Notes: generated from the sequence alone by a model not told the origin. A DNA stretch of 64,000 nt from Epithemia pelagica (GCA_946965045.2 OX337239.1:1-64000); one strand, 5' to 3'. Numbered from the stretch's first letter, positions 39,436-51,123 are shown. Numbers and translations: made by a program.

Positions 39436-40441
39436 ATGTCGGAAGAAGTGAAAAAGGAATACACGTTGGATGCGATTGCCAAGCACAACTCGGCCGATAG
39501 TTGCTGGCTCATTATTGGCAATGCCTCCAATGGTACGACCGACCGACACCTAAACAATGACGACGACGACACGAACAAGAGAGTACCAGTCGAACGATTC
39601 CATGTCGTTGGTTGTTGCTGTTGTTGTTCCAATGGAGAATCTGATCCGTCTCTTTTTCTGATCTCTTGTTGTTGTTGTTGTTGTTGTTGTTGTGTTTCTC
39701 GTGTTCTGCTTGGTGGATGGCTGTCTCCGGGTCTGGTCGCTCCTCTGGTCTACATTGTCTCGCTTGGGTTTCTTTTGCTTCTTCGCTTGGGGATGTTTTG
39801 GTGGGAATGATGCTTGATGACGATGATCGATGATGAATGGTTTGGATTGGATGGTTGTTGTGGCCTATGGTCGTCCTTTTGGGTATGCTGGGTCCTCGTC
39901 GTTGGGTGGATTCTGCGGCTCTTGGAACGGTACAAACACACGTGGGTTTTCTTGTGTCGCGGTTCTCTTGTACACTGCTCTGCATATGGCATACTTGTGT
40001 TGATGCGGATGAATTTCCTCGAAAACCCAATGGAATCTGGTCCTTGTCTTTGTCGTTTCCTTGGTTGATGTGTGCGTGTGTCGGTGTGAATGATTCGTAC
40101 TACAACTCTATTTCATAGGCGGTCCCAAGGTGTACGATGTGACCAAGTATTTGGACGATCATCCGGGGGGTGCCGAAGTCATGTTGGATGTGGGTGGTCA
40201 AGATGCGGATGAATTTTTTGAAGATATTGGGCATTCCAAGGAAGCCCGAAAGGAATTGGAAAAGTATTACATTGGGGAATTCAAACTCGATGAGGCCGCC
40301 AAGGCGGCCCTGGCGGCCAAGGCGCTGGCCAAACAAAAGGCCAGTCAAGCCTCCTCGTCCTCCCTCGTCAGTATCATGGTCCTCGTGGCCCTCATTGCCA
40401 TTGCCGTTGGATACTATCAAACAATAATCGCCAAGGCATAA
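39436..40441 (+). CDS. Cytochrome b5, tail-anchored
   Basis: Exon 1 is 39,436-39,532 and exon 2 is 40,119-40,441, with a 586-bp phase-1 intron (GTACGA...CATAG), giving 139 residues. It starts [24 protein letters not shown] and continues [18 protein letters not shown], containing the first haem-ligand His in HPGG; the second is in DIGHS. A Lys/Ala-rich linker leads to one C-terminal transmembrane helix ([16 protein letters not shown]) and a short tail, typical of ER-anchored cytochrome b5. It donates electrons to fatty-acid desaturases and similar enzymes. The intron is unusually long for this window and contains TTG repeats. Confidence 0.9.
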
Positions 40442-40819
40442 CAACAACACACAACACAATATGTTCGACCGACAAATATCCATTGGAATCCAATCAATGG
40501 ACAAGACGCTTTTCGTTGGGAATGCACACCAACCCGGGAATACGAGTCGCCGGAGGGATTTCTAGCAGGATATATGCGTTTCTACTTGAAATAGTAATAC
40601 CTATAGACAAACTTGTGTGTGTGTGTTTGGTGGCTTGTGAATCTACTCCTAGCGATACAAAGATTCCACACAAACGTCTAAACAAGAGGTGGTACAACTA
40701 GCGAACATTCTTCCAGTCCATCCTGGATTCCCACCACCACCACCACTACTTGTACGAACCAAGACGCTTTACTCATTCCCGGCAGTTTGTTCGTGTCCCA
40801 CATTCATCCCCTCCATGGC
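40442..40819. other. Convergent 3' intergenic
   Basis: About 380 bases between two converging genes, with a short (GT)n run near 40,614-40,626. Nothing else is seen. Confidence 0.5.
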
Positions 40820-42178
40820 CTAGGCCGAACCGGCCGAGTCTTGTGGGTGTCCTCCAAACGCCGGCACTTGGACCAAACCATAGAGGACGGGTCGAAAACA
40901 CTCGCGACTCGTATGCTGCGGCAAGTCGTTGTCGTGTCGTTGCGAGGCTTGATAGCCCTGCAAGGTATATCCACCCCGGACTCCGGCCAATTGGACAAAG
41001 ACCAGGTATCCAAACTTGTACGAGTCCGAATCATGGGAGGCTGCGGTCGCCATACTGGTCTGTGGTTCGGGATGTCGAATGTGCCAATTTCCAGCCCATA
41101 CCAAATCATCGCCAATGCTGGGTTCCGTCGTGCTTTGATACAATTCCCACGACAACAATGGATTCTTGTTGTCCTGGTGCCGTTGCTGACACCAATACAT
41201 CCAGGAATCGGGCTGTGGTAGTGATGATTGGTAGGTTCCCGAGGAGGATCCATAAATCAGGTACTGGGTCACTTGTTGTCGATTCTGTGCGACAAACTCG
41301 CCATTGGCGGACTGTAAAGTGGCATCGACCGTCAAAAACCGGGCCAGGACGGCGGCCAAGGCGTCGTAGGTACAGTCCGAGACGGCCGTCATTTCATACG
41401 TCAGTTGCGCCAAGACCATGGTGCCCAAGGCACCCGCTTGGGAGGACGACTCAAAGCAGTTGGCGGGTGTGGATGGATTCTTCTTGTCAGTGGGCTTGCT
41501 CGTGGGACGGGGCGTCGCATATCCTTTTTTGGGTTGGTATTTTGGGTTTGGTTTGCTTTTGGAACTCTTGCGCTTTTTGGGTTTGTACTGTTTGGCCCAC
41601 TTGGTTTTGCTCTTTTTGTGGGAATCATACGAGGACGACTGTTTGGTGTATTTCACTTTGCGAGTCTTGTCTTGATCACCACCATGCTCATTGTGGTTGT
41701 GGTTGTTTCGTCGGTGTCGACTCTGCAGGCGTAATTCGTCGTACGACACCAGCGGGGACGTGTACCTGTGTTTTGCGAGGGTGGCCTGTTCGTCGCTGTG
41801 ACTGTGGCTATCACTGACCATGGCAGTGGCGTGGCTGGTTGTCCGGGTGGATTCGGAACCGACCACCAAAGAAGACGACGACGACAAGGGTTGTTCCATC
41901 GTCACACCAACAACCACGTCCGGTGGAGTCGTGGGAGTGGACCAATCATCGGAACGAGTCGTGGAATGAACCCCAACATGGCTCGAGACGACGGCATGGG
42001 CCGCAGCCGAGGCAGCCATGGATTCCACAAGTTGCGATTCGTCAAAGTCCCCATTCCAGGACGACGACGACGACGAGGATTGTGCGGCGGTCTGCGCACG
42101 GGTACTTCTCGAAACACTGAGGAGGATCGCCCCCAACATGACAAGCATGCGTGCCGGACGAGGACCGAGTAGAATCAT
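40820..42178 (-). CDS. Secreted Ser/Lys-rich protein with a C-terminal domain, 452 residues
   Basis: The frame is open further upstream, but the best start is ATG at 42,178, giving MILLGPRPARMLVMLGAILLSVSRSTRAQ, a signal peptide. A Ser/Thr/His-rich region follows, then a strongly basic stretch with repeated KxxK and Lys-Pro clusters (KWAKQYKPKKRKSSKSKPNP, then YQPKK). After a Pro/Thr linker a compact domain begins at NCFESSSQAG, with a second Cys in SDCTY. Lys clusters amid Ser are a hallmark of silaffin-like proteins, but the C-terminal domain is unlike them and unrecognised. It is likely an extracellular or wall protein. Confidence 0.6.
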   Translation of the reverse strand: MILLGPRPARMLVMLGAILLSVSRSTRAQTAAQSSSSSSSWNGDFDESQLVESMAASAAAHAVVSSHVGVHSTTRSDDWSTPTTPPDVVVGVTMEQPLSSSSSLVVGSESTRTTSHATAMVSDSHSHSDEQATLAKHRYTSPLVSYDELRLQSRHRRNNHNHNEHGGDQDKTRKVKYTKQSSSYDSHKKSKTKWAKQYKPKKRKSSKSKPNPKYQPKKGYATPRPTSKPTDKKNPSTPANCFESSSQAGALGTMVLAQLTYEMTAVSDCTYDALAAVLARFLTVDATLQSANGEFVAQNRQQVTQYLIYGSSSGTYQSSLPQPDSWMYWCQQRHQDNKNPLLSWELYQSTTEPSIGDDLVWAGNWHIRHPEPQTSMATAASHDSDSYKFGYLVFVQLAGVRGGYTLQGYQASQRHDNDLPQHTSRECFRPVLYGLVQVPAFGGHPQDSAGSA

Positions 42179-43688
42179 GTTGTTGCTGATATTGATCTTC
42201 TTGTTCTGTTTGTTGCTTGGTCTCATCAATGGCACTGTTGCTGTTGTTGGGTTGTGTGACCCGCAAACGCTGGGCTGGCGTTCAACGGCGTGTGACGGAA
42301 ATCTGCGCGCCCGTTGTTCTTTTCGAACGCATGCCGCTTCGTGCGTTCTACCCTTGTCGAGTTTCGAGTCCCCTTTGTCTCTAGTAGGTAGCTGTGCTAT
42401 TTCTCTCATCATCCCATGGAAAGCTCCAACAAGAGAACCGTCCTTGTCATTGCCATCTTGCCATTCCCGTTGTGTTGTAATCCTGAAGAACACCACGCTA
42501 TAAACGTCCAAGGCTGCGGTCATCGTTTGTTGTATGAAGGAGATGGGATACGGGCATAGTTCTGTAAGCCGCAAGCATTCACAGAGCGGACAATACACAG
42601 TCTTTAAGGAAGCACAGCATAGACACAGGTCATTGACATTGATCCGTGCTGCCTTGTTTCTGCGGACTGTGCCGGAGAGTGGGAGGAAGAATCCCACTCG
42701 ATTGTTGCCATACTCTAGGTACTTGTAGACAGAAACAAAGTCTTCTCCGGAAAGGACCGAAACCATGGCAACTTGTTCCTTCGTTCGGTCACATGCACGA
42801 CACGAAAGTTACCGTTCGAGTACGACTACCATGACCATGACCACAATGACTGCGCGTCTACGACAAAAAATCGATCCGTTGGTGTTGGTGGGGCGAGAAT
42901 TCGTCTGAGTTCAGTATGAACGGGACGGGTGGGCCGGAAGGCTTGGGGTCTGGGGTGGGAATTTCCAGAAAGACCAGCTGTTCCGAAAACGGACGGACAC
43001 TAGAGTAAAAAGTACAATTGAGCAAACATGGCGGTTGATGAAACGGTTAAATATATATGGCAATGATATAGCAATGAATATTTTAATGGTCAGTCATGGT
43101 ATGATTTGGAGGTGCACCTCCAACCGCGTAAAATGTCAGTGGCGACTCACCCTTGACGTATCGTTAGTAATAATGTAAGACTCCCAACCATCGATCTATG
43201 ACCACCACAAGCGTTTTTTGTGTCGAAGCCTGTAATTTGACGTTGAATGACGTTACGAGCTCCCGGCTCACGATCGCACCACTGCATAATAGCACCACCA
43301 TCACCATGAACAGTAAAGCCGCAGTGCACCTCCAACGAAAGGTGCTAGCACTCCTCCGACCATCAAGCATGCCTCAGAATGGAGTGTACCGTGAAGGTTG
43401 AAAAGGGCGGCGATGAGTTGGATAGTTTGATCGAGCTACAACTACATTTGCAATGTCTTCCAGTTTGATGAGTGATGAGGGAAAGTCGTGACAAGAATAT
43501 CAACAATGGAGACAGATAACGATGGAAAGATAAAGATCACAACGGAGGAACGACGGAGAAAGATTCAATTCGGGTCAAGGAATGATGGACGACCCGGAAA
43601 TTGAAACACGGCAATCAGACGGGTGGTTTTGAAGCATCAAGGAAGTATCTGTCAGAAGACGACGACACAGCTTCTGTTGTCGGCGACA
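42179..43688. other. Non-coding
   Basis: About 1.5 kb between divergent genes. A perfect 14-base palindrome, GGAGGTGCACCTCC, lies near 43,110, and half of it recurs near 43,324. No gene is supported; ORFs antisense or upstream of the flanking genes were not accepted. Confidence 0.5.
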
Positions 43689-45020
43689 ATGGTGGCGGTG
43701 CTGCTGCTGCTTCGAGTGGATACCGTGGAGCTGTGGTGGCAGTCGAAGATCGCGTGGTCGTTCTTCTCCTTCCGCCATGCGACAAACGTTGAGTCACACA
43801 GCGTCATTATTGACGAGCGGCCACAACGACCACGACTGGACGAAAAATGGTCGTGCCCGAGGCTGCGCCCAATCCACGAATGCAACAATCACGGAAACAA
43901 GCACGGAGGGTTGCATCCAAACAACCACCATCACCAGCGACAACAGCACACCAGCAAGAAGAAAAAGAAGAACCAACAGGACATTCCAGAGAATCGTTCC
44001 TCGAGTACTGCTAGTCGTTTTCATGTTTGGAATTATGACAAGAAACGACCTCCAACACACGCACATCCAGAACGTGATTTAGAGGAGGACGACGACAAGC
44101 CCCATTCCGTTGACTCCAGGATTGTTTCTTCCACAGCCTCGTATTTGACCTCGTGTCTGACGGCTGCCTTTACCATTGGTTATGGTGTCGGAACCTGGCC
44201 GCATCATTTGCCGACAAGCAGCAGCCGCAGGACAAGCAGGAGCAGTACAGATCGTGGGCGGGGAGACGAAACGGATGCCGAAACAGGATCATTGTCCTGG
44301 TCCTTTTCGTCCGAGAATCCTCCTATCAGCCATAGCAGCCATGTCAGTACAAAAACGACTCTTCTTTCTCGCTCGCAAGTGGTGCGACAATTGCCACCCT
44401 GTGAATTTGTGCAGTTTCAATGTTGGTCTCGCCTGCAAGCACCGACTGGTGCGGCGACACAGGTGGCTGTCGTGCGGGCCGTGACACTGGCGTCGTCGTC
44501 GTGGGTGAGGAGTATGACTGCCATGGGTGGGAAACGACGAGGCAATCGCCATTCAAATAAGTACTACAATCACAAAACAGACACTCGTACAAACCATGAT
44601 CCTCCCTTGGGTTGGTCCTGGTTGTTTCAAACCTTTGGTGTCGAACAATTGCACGTGCAAGCCTTGGATCGAGCCTTGTCCAGCAATCTGCGCAACATTG
44701 TGTTGGATCGCTTGCAACAAACGGGTACCACGGCCCAAAACAAAAAAGCCTTGATGCGAATCCTCCACGAGTTGCCAGAAAAACCACAAGGAAAGGACTC
44801 CACAGACCTGGCCTGGTCCTTTCCAGAGTACTACTCGTCCCGTAATCGAAGAATGGTGGTGAACCAAACCGAGCCGAACCAGCAGCTGCAGCGTCACCCT
44901 AAGAGGTGGTGGTGGAACAAGAACCCGCATCACAACAAGATGTGGTGGCATGGCAAAAAGGACAAGACGAGCCTCGATCATTCTCCTTCTTTTTCTTTTA
45001 GCAACAATGATCCAAAATGA
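43689..45020 (+). CDS. Hypothetical protein with N-terminal signal anchor, 443 residues
   Basis: The frame opens at a GTG at 43,623, but the first ATG is at 43,689, giving MVAVLLLLRVDTVELWWQ, a hydrophobic N terminus. The middle is His/Asn/Lys-rich. The C-terminal part has a more ordered segment (GWSWLFQTFGVEQLHVQALDR...NIVLDRLQQTG) with an amphipathic helix pattern, then Trp-rich basic residues. No family recognised. Single exon; secreted or membrane-anchored by inference. Confidence 0.5.
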   Translation: MVAVLLLLRVDTVELWWQSKIAWSFFSFRHATNVESHSVIIDERPQRPRLDEKWSCPRLRPIHECNNHGNKHGGLHPNNHHHQRQQHTSKKKKKNQQDIPENRSSSTASRFHVWNYDKKRPPTHAHPERDLEEDDDKPHSVDSRIVSSTASYLTSCLTAAFTIGYGVGTWPHHLPTSSSRRTSRSSTDRGRGDETDAETGSLSWSFSSENPPISHSSHVSTKTTLLSRSQVVRQLPPCEFVQFQCWSRLQAPTGAATQVAVVRAVTLASSSWVRSMTAMGGKRRGNRHSNKYYNHKTDTRTNHDPPLGWSWLFQTFGVEQLHVQALDRALSSNLRNIVLDRLQQTGTTAQNKKALMRILHELPEKPQGKDSTDLAWSFPEYYSSRNRRMVVNQTEPNQQLQRHPKRWWWNKNPHHNKMWWHGKKDKTSLDHSPSFSFSNNDPK

Positions 45021-45913
45021 TTAGGAGTATATGATGTCGGTTTGTATGGTCAACGACCCTCCTCAGCAGGACCTTGTGGTTGTTTCTTCATGGTTCGCCC
45101 ATGGCAAAACAATCCAAAATCAATCATTGGCCGCCATCATGCTGACCATGTTCTCTCTCTCATTCCCCCATAATTTGGCGGCGATAATGCGTAGATATCT
45201 CTTCCTCTTGTGGTTTTGGTTGGGGAACAGAAAAGTGCGGGGCAAAAACATCGCTACCATTCGCTATCGTCTAGCGACTACTGGTAGCGACTCCACTCCA
45301 CTCGTATTCGGTGGAAGTGGAATCGTCATGGGGACACGAGCGAATGCAAGGTGCTTCTCGAGCTACCCTTTCCTCATCAATAGTAATCGTAGGATTTCGC
45401 CCTCGTTTGGATGTTTGCGGGATAGATAAGTTCTGGCGAGCTTAGTAGTTTGGAACCAGTCCAACCATTCATGGTTCCCTTGCTATGAACTAGAGGAATG
45501 ATGTCGCATTCAAAGCAGGGAAATTTTGCAAACATCACATAATCTCTAGTTCATGTGGGCTCATCCACTACCACTAATACCTCTCTACCTAGTAGAGGCG
45601 AGTCCTTCATCTCCCTGTCTACGACAATGGTAGTGCCGGCATTCAAAGCGATGAATATCATGTTGTGATTTTTGCCAATGATAGTGACTATTTGTGTTTG
45701 AAGGCATTCATGGGCAACATGGATGAGGCCGAGGACGTACCTCTTGGACATTGCTGGAATGTAAGGTATTACCCTCTTATCCATCAACAAGGAAACCTAT
45801 ACTCAACTTTTTCAAAATACTTGTACGGCAGGAACATGAAGACAAACAAAAACATGGTTACTTCTGAATTAGATTCAACATAGTAGATCCTTCGACTGTG
45901 GCTGACCTAGCAC
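45021..45913. other. Convergent 3' intergenic
   Basis: About 890 bases without a supported gene; short ORFs near 45,031-45,429 and 45,551-45,790 lack any recognisable feature. Confidence 0.5.
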
Positions 45914-46834
45914 TTAGGAGAGACCAAACACCATCATGGCCATTCCAATCCCAAACACCAGTGAGAACGGATTCATGGACAGTGTCACACTCGCACCCGA
46001 CACTAAGGAGGTCTGGTTGTTGTTGGCAGACAAGGATGACTGGAACAAGTTCTCAAATTCCGTCCGTGTAAAACAAGTATCGGCTCCACTCTCCTCTTGA
46101 ATGTGTTGGGCCAATTCGGGACTGACTACCGAAGAACCACCAAAAAACAAGTTGACAAAATCCACCACATTGTCCCCCGTGATACAGAGATCATCCAGAG
46201 CGGCTTCACTGCCCTCGGCGCCAGTTGCAACACCGGTGCAGGCCACTACATCGTCGAACAAAAACTTTCCTGATTTTCCGGCCGGGAGCTGGATATGCTC
46301 CATTTCCCAAGTATCAATGGAACCATCCTTGTTGGTATCAATAAATTCAATCGCATCTTGGACCATTGAATCCAAATCCAGTCCGTCTTGACTTGCTGAA
46401 TCATCCACAAGGCCGGACAACAATGACGTGTAGAGAGACCGGAGTATATCGGTCGAGAACGTTTGGCCAGTCTCCATACGAGCAACAAGGTCTTCCAAGG
46501 TTTGATCCGCTTGTGTCAAAGAAGCGCCCTTGTTTGGCACGTGTGATTGGCCTCCTTGCTGAGACGTGAGGAGAAAGCACTTGTTGTTGTGGTTCGTTTC
46601 TTCTGGAACAGCCGTCAAGGTACGCCGAAGGTCCAATTTTCCGACCACCAATCCAACAAGCAGCAACAAAATCGCAATCCCAATAAAGACGAGAAAGAAT
46701 TTGGGCCGCGGTTCTTCAGGACTTGGTTGTACGTTTGCAGCGATGTAGAAGAAATTTGTACCATCAGGGAACGGAACCGGAACCGGAACACCGCCATTCA
46801 AAAGATTGAGATTGCTGGCATCGAATTCGAACAC
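45914..46834 (-). CDS. EF-hand membrane protein, 5' end unresolved
   Basis: The frame is open for over 300 residues but has no ATG near its start, so an upstream exon is likely. It has one transmembrane segment (FFLVFIGIAILLLLVGLVVG) about 50 residues in. A canonical EF-hand calcium loop follows near residue 165 (DTNKDGSIDTWE), and a hydrophobic C terminus (FSLVFGIGMAMMVFG) could be a second membrane or GPI-type segment. Two Cys pairs lie in the extracellular part. A calcium-binding surface protein is plausible; no closer family recognised. Confidence 0.6.
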   Translation of the reverse strand: MFEFDASNLNLLNGGVPVPVPFPDGTNFFYIAANVQPSPEEPRPKFFLVFIGIAILLLLVGLVVGKLDLRRTLTAVPEETNHNNKCFLLTSQQGGQSHVPNKGASLTQADQTLEDLVARMETGQTFSTDILRSLYTSLLSGLVDDSASQDGLDLDSMVQDAIEFIDTNKDGSIDTWEMEHIQLPAGKSGKFLFDDVVACTGVATGAEGSEAALDDLCITGDNVVDFVNLFFGGSSVVSPELAQHIQEESGADTCFTRTEFENLFQSSLSANNNQTSLVSGASVTLSMNPFSLVFGIGMAMMVFGLS

Positions 46835-46848
46835 AGACCCGACACACG

Positions 46849-47304
46849 ATGTCGGAATTCCTCGTGTGGATTGGGATGGTGTGGGTTTGGTCGATCATCG
46901 TCGTCCTTGCAATGGCGGCGTACTCGTCGACCCGATACCATTCGCAAGAAAAAGTCATCCTTATCTTGACTGTCGCACAGTCCGACGGATTGTTTGCATT
47001 ATGGCGGGGATGCTTGTTCGTGGTTGGGTATTACCTTGCATTCCTGGGTGGTTCATTATTTGCATTGGTCTTTCCGGTCCAGTTTTGCTGCCGTTTTTTG
47101 AGTGCCGCCGTCGGATTGTTGGTCTCGACCTTGCTCTTTGCCGCAGTCTTGAACGGATTGGGACATCATCATCCCAAGTGTTTGGGTGGCGTGGACTTTT
47201 ATGAAGCAGATTACTTTACCGATGCCTTTGTGTTGATGCCTTTGTTTCGAGTTGGACCACCTTTAGTACGGTACGTGCACACACACGCACAAGACACTAG
47301 GTAG
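46849..47304 (+). CDS. Small multi-pass membrane protein, doubtful
   Basis: An ATG-initiated ORF of 151 residues with about three hydrophobic segments (VWIGMVWVWSIIVVLAMAAY, then LFVVGYYLAFLGGSLFALVF, then LSAAVGLLVSTLLFAAVLNG). It begins 15 bases from the opposite-strand EF-hand ORF, whose missing first exon could lie here antisense. It is either a divergent small gene, possibly with more exons beyond the stop, or a chance ORF. Confidence 0.4.
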   Translation: MSEFLVWIGMVWVWSIIVVLAMAAYSSTRYHSQEKVILILTVAQSDGLFALWRGCLFVVGYYLAFLGGSLFALVFPVQFCCRFLSAAVGLLVSTLLFAAVLNGLGHHHPKCLGGVDFYEADYFTDAFVLMPLFRVGPPLVRYVHTHAQDTR

Positions 47305-48045
47305 GGACATTTGCCAAGAGGTGGTTGTCATGTTTGTGTTGTATCCATGATTCCATGTGTTTTCTCATACTGTCGTTGTGCACACATGTGTGCTGCTGTG
47401 GGATTGGTGGTATCTGTATAATACCAGGTGGGATATGGGTTGATTTACAGTGGTATTAGTGCCGATGAACACGCGATATTCGCAAATGTACAGGCATGAC
47501 CATTGTCGTGACCTTGTAGGCCTTTGCCTTTCCAAGGTCACACGAACCCAATCCGTGGCCCAAGTAGCCTTCTTTAGTACACCCATTGTCATTCGATATG
47601 GATCCATGTTCGAGGTGTTGCTTGTTTGCAAGGTTTGTTCCTCATCTTGCGAGACAATGGCTTATAAACAAAAGCTATGGTTTGTAAAAAATATCTAGGG
47701 GTAACTACTCGTGCTATCTTTCGATTTACGGGTCCGGTCGCACATGCGTATAATGAGCGCAATCGCAAAGTCGCGTTTTGATAGAATGGCCTGCGTGAAA
47801 GCGCGATGCGATTTGGAAGGAATTTTGGTGAGCATGAGCACCAAAATCGCGCTTTCGCGCGTCGATAGAATGGGCCCCGCAGTGCATGCGATCACGCGTG
47901 ACTCACTCACATGCTTGGGGGTATGTGGCTCCTGAATACGACGGATACTGAACTCAGCCGTCCTATACCGCCTTTGCGGTTTCAATCTTTTTCTGTATGA
48001 AGCCTTGGGGATCTTCTGGTCGTGAGGTTGTTTTGATCCGCGACC
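47305..48045. other. Non-coding, with a GC-rich fold-back
   Basis: No gene is seen. At 47,797-47,859 AAAGCGCGAT pairs with ATCGCGCTTT, and inside it TTTTGGTG pairs with CACCAAAA around an 8-base loop. GATAGAATGG occurs on both sides (47,780 and 47,863). It may be a small inverted-repeat element. Confidence 0.5.
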
Positions 48046-48701
48046 ATTTCGTTACACCCAAGCTGATTCATTCCATAAAGATCTATTTGTTAAGAAGAGA
48101 CAAACATGGATTCAACCGATGGGTTGGGTATCTTGTCGTCAGACATTTTTTGCTTCCGGTTGGCTGCAAATGCAGCACACGACCACGACATGACGAGAGA
48201 TTCTCGTTTTCATAATGGAGAAAGATGCCACAGAAACATTTTGTGTTGTTACCAAACCCAACAAACAGGAATTGAAGAAACAAACCAACCAACCAGTCCA
48301 TCTCTCTTGCTCTATACCACAATCGCACCACGAGGAGGAACGGGGATTGTGCCGGCTCGAGAGAGAGACACACAACAGAGAGAGAGACGAGGATTCCAAA
48401 CCAGGACAAGGAGAAGAACCGAAAACGATTTGCTTTCCGACAAAGAGTCTCAATTGTGGCCCTACTTGGATTGATTGATTGATTGATTCCGTCATTCAGT
48501 CCTTTCACTCTCGTTTCCCTTTGTTCGTGGGCCTGTTGGGTACGGTTGGTCTTTCAGTGTCGTGTTTGTTGGTTGGTTGGTTGATTGATTGATTGAATCT
48601 CAGAGTGCCCCTCACTCTGGTTCTCACACGGCACGTTTGGCTGGAATATCGAGACACAGAGCCGTGCTAAATCCTTTTGGCTCCGTGTCCACGTAAACAC
48701 C

Positions 48702-51123
48702 ATGTCTCTGGTCACAGGAGCATCCACCTCGACCCGTCCAAACCACAACAATGATGCTCACGAGGGGGAAGAGGAGGAGGAGTCAGCCATGAATGCTTCC
48801 TCCACATCGACAACGACAAGACCCGTCACTACCAGATGCACAACACCCCTGGGACGACGTTTCTTGGCCGCTTCCTTTCCCACTCTAAACAACAACAATA
48901 CCAACCACAATTCCTTGTTGTTTCCTCGGTCTCGTCGTCGTCGTTCGCATCGCCGTCCCTTGTTGCCAACCACCACAAGCAGAACCTCTCGAGCATCCAC
49001 GACGACTTCAGAAACCACCACCACATCCTCTACGAGCAATACGACTACGAGTAATTGGTTGGACTATTCCTCCTTGGCCCACATGCCCGGTCCCAATCGC
49101 ATTGTCCCTCGTACATTGCATCCCTGGAGTGTCCATGCCGGTACGCGGAATCAATGGATGGTCACCTTGGGCTTGCCCATTCCCACAACCACAACCACCA
49201 CAACGACGACACCACAACACAGCCACTCCTCCACCACATTGCGCTATGTCCAATACGAATTTGCCACGGAACGAGAAGCGCGCAAATTTGGCAAGGCCTA
49301 TGCCCCTCCCAAACTACAAACCCAACGAGGGGGCTGTGTCTTGTGCCAGGCCGAACAAGAAGAACAAGAAGAAGAAGAACGACAGCGACAACCAGAACAA
49401 CAAGGGTCACTGCACGCCACCCGTGCGAGTCCTCACACCAACAATCACAATGGCCCTACGACAACAACGACAATGCCCTGGTCGGCTCGTCGTCATTCCA
49501 AGCGACGTCGTCGAGGCCTTTCGGCAGCAACGACTCGATCCATGACCAGCAGCGCATGCTCCTCTTCCTCCACATCGCCGGCAGCGGCAGGTGGTCTCTT
49601 TGGCATTCGTCCCTGTCGCAATTGTGGCATTGCCGTCTGTCCGGCTCATGCCACGCAATGGGGCATTCGCATGTTGCCCAAAACCTACTGGTCCTCCAGC
49701 CATCACCCTACCAATACTACCAATACTACCAATACAACTACAACTACCAATCCACTCACGTCCTCCCACACGGATGCTCCGACTTCCACCACTACCACCA
49801 CCACGACGACATGTGGCATGGCCGGGGATTCCACAACGACAACGACAACGAGTTCTTCTTCGTCGTCGCGTACCGTCGTGCGCGTCTGTCAAGCCTGCGA
49901 TTGGTTGTCCAATGCCTTTTGTCTGTCCTTGTTGCAAGGACGGTACGCCGATGCGGTCGAATTGTATCAAACGGTACGTGGACGACACACACAATACGGA
50001 CACTTTAATAGTACTGTAGACAGTTGGTCGTTCGGGTTGGAACGATTGGACAAGATTGTGGAATCCACGCCCCCTGGATTCCTCTCATGCGATGGATATA
50101 CACACCCTTGATCTCTTGTTGGATCTCTCTTTCTCACATTTACTGCTGTGTGTTTCCGTTCGTTTGGATCTTTTTATTTTGTGTGACAATGACTGGCTTG
50201 GTTTTGGTGACACCCCTATTATACTGCTACGACTACACGATTTCCTCTCTCTTTCTATATATACACATGTACAGGGCAATGTCAATTTGCGAACTTGCTT
50301 TGCCGACATTCATCAAGAAGCCATGTTCCCAGTCCATTGTGCCGTCATGGGAGGATCCTTGGACTGTATCCAATGGTTGGTCGAGAAGGAATGTTGTCCC
50401 ATTCGGGTCCCTTCCAAACAACAACCCAACCACAACAACGATTCGTCCCACACCACGACAACAACGACAACTTGGTCCAGTGTGCAAACCTCGGCCTCGC
50501 GCACCGTGTTGGATTTGGCCATGACGGGACGACCGAAATGGGATATCTTGGCCTTTTTGGTACAAAAGGGCGGCTTGTCCTTGACCAACCATGTCAAGGA
50601 TAAGAGTTTGGTGAGCAAAACCTTGGAAGCCATGTTGCTCAAGACCCCGTGGAACAAAAAGAAGAAGAACAAGAACAAGAAACACGACCAAACTAATTTG
50701 CTCTTGTTGTCCGCCTTGACCGAGAGTGCCACGACCGTGCCGTCGTCCCCCACTTGTACCGCCATGATTGTCGAAAATGACGACGAGGAGGAGGAGGAGG
50801 AGGAGGAGGAAGACCATTTGCACGAATCATCCTCCTCCGACGAGCACCATCCATCCAGTGCCGAGGACATGGCATTGTCGGCTTGCTTGTCGTGTGATTC
50901 CTCCTGCAGCAATAACAGCAGTCGTATGGAAGAGGAAGAAGATTCCTTTTGGAAGGAGGAGGACGACGATGAGAATGCCTGTCACATTTGTTTTGATCAA
51001 CCCATGGATTGTGTCTTTACACCTTGTGGTCATTTCATGTGCTGCTTTGAGTGTGGCAGTAAAGTGCAGTCCTGCCCCGTTTGCAAAGTTTCGTGTTCGG
51101 CCTTGCGCATTTACAAGAGTTGA
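48702..51123 (+). CDS. FYVE-like zinc / ankyrin / RING-finger protein, copy 1
   Basis: Exon 1 is 48,702-49,973 and exon 2 is 50,275-51,123, with a 301-bp phase-0 intron (GTACGT...TACAG), giving 706 residues. The N-terminal third is Ser/Thr/Asn-rich. A split Cys/His domain follows: CVLCQAE, CRNCGIAVCPAH...LPKTYW, a Thr-rich insert, and VVRVCQACDWLSNAFC, a pattern like FYVE zinc fingers that bind membrane phosphoinositides. Exon 2 begins with two ankyrin-like repeats (FPVHCAVMGGSLDCIQWLVE, and VLDLAMTGRPKWDILAFLVQ), then an acidic stretch and a C-terminal C3HC4 RING (CHICFDQPMDCVFTPCGHFM, ...CCFECG...CPVCK). This suggests an E3 ubiquitin ligase acting at membranes. The RING is complete, with all ligands present. 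Confidence 0.8.

Noticed and set aside
43623-43688. GTG start for the 465-residue ORF
   Set aside because: Non-ATG start; the ATG at 43,689 gives a hydrophobic N terminus that makes sense.
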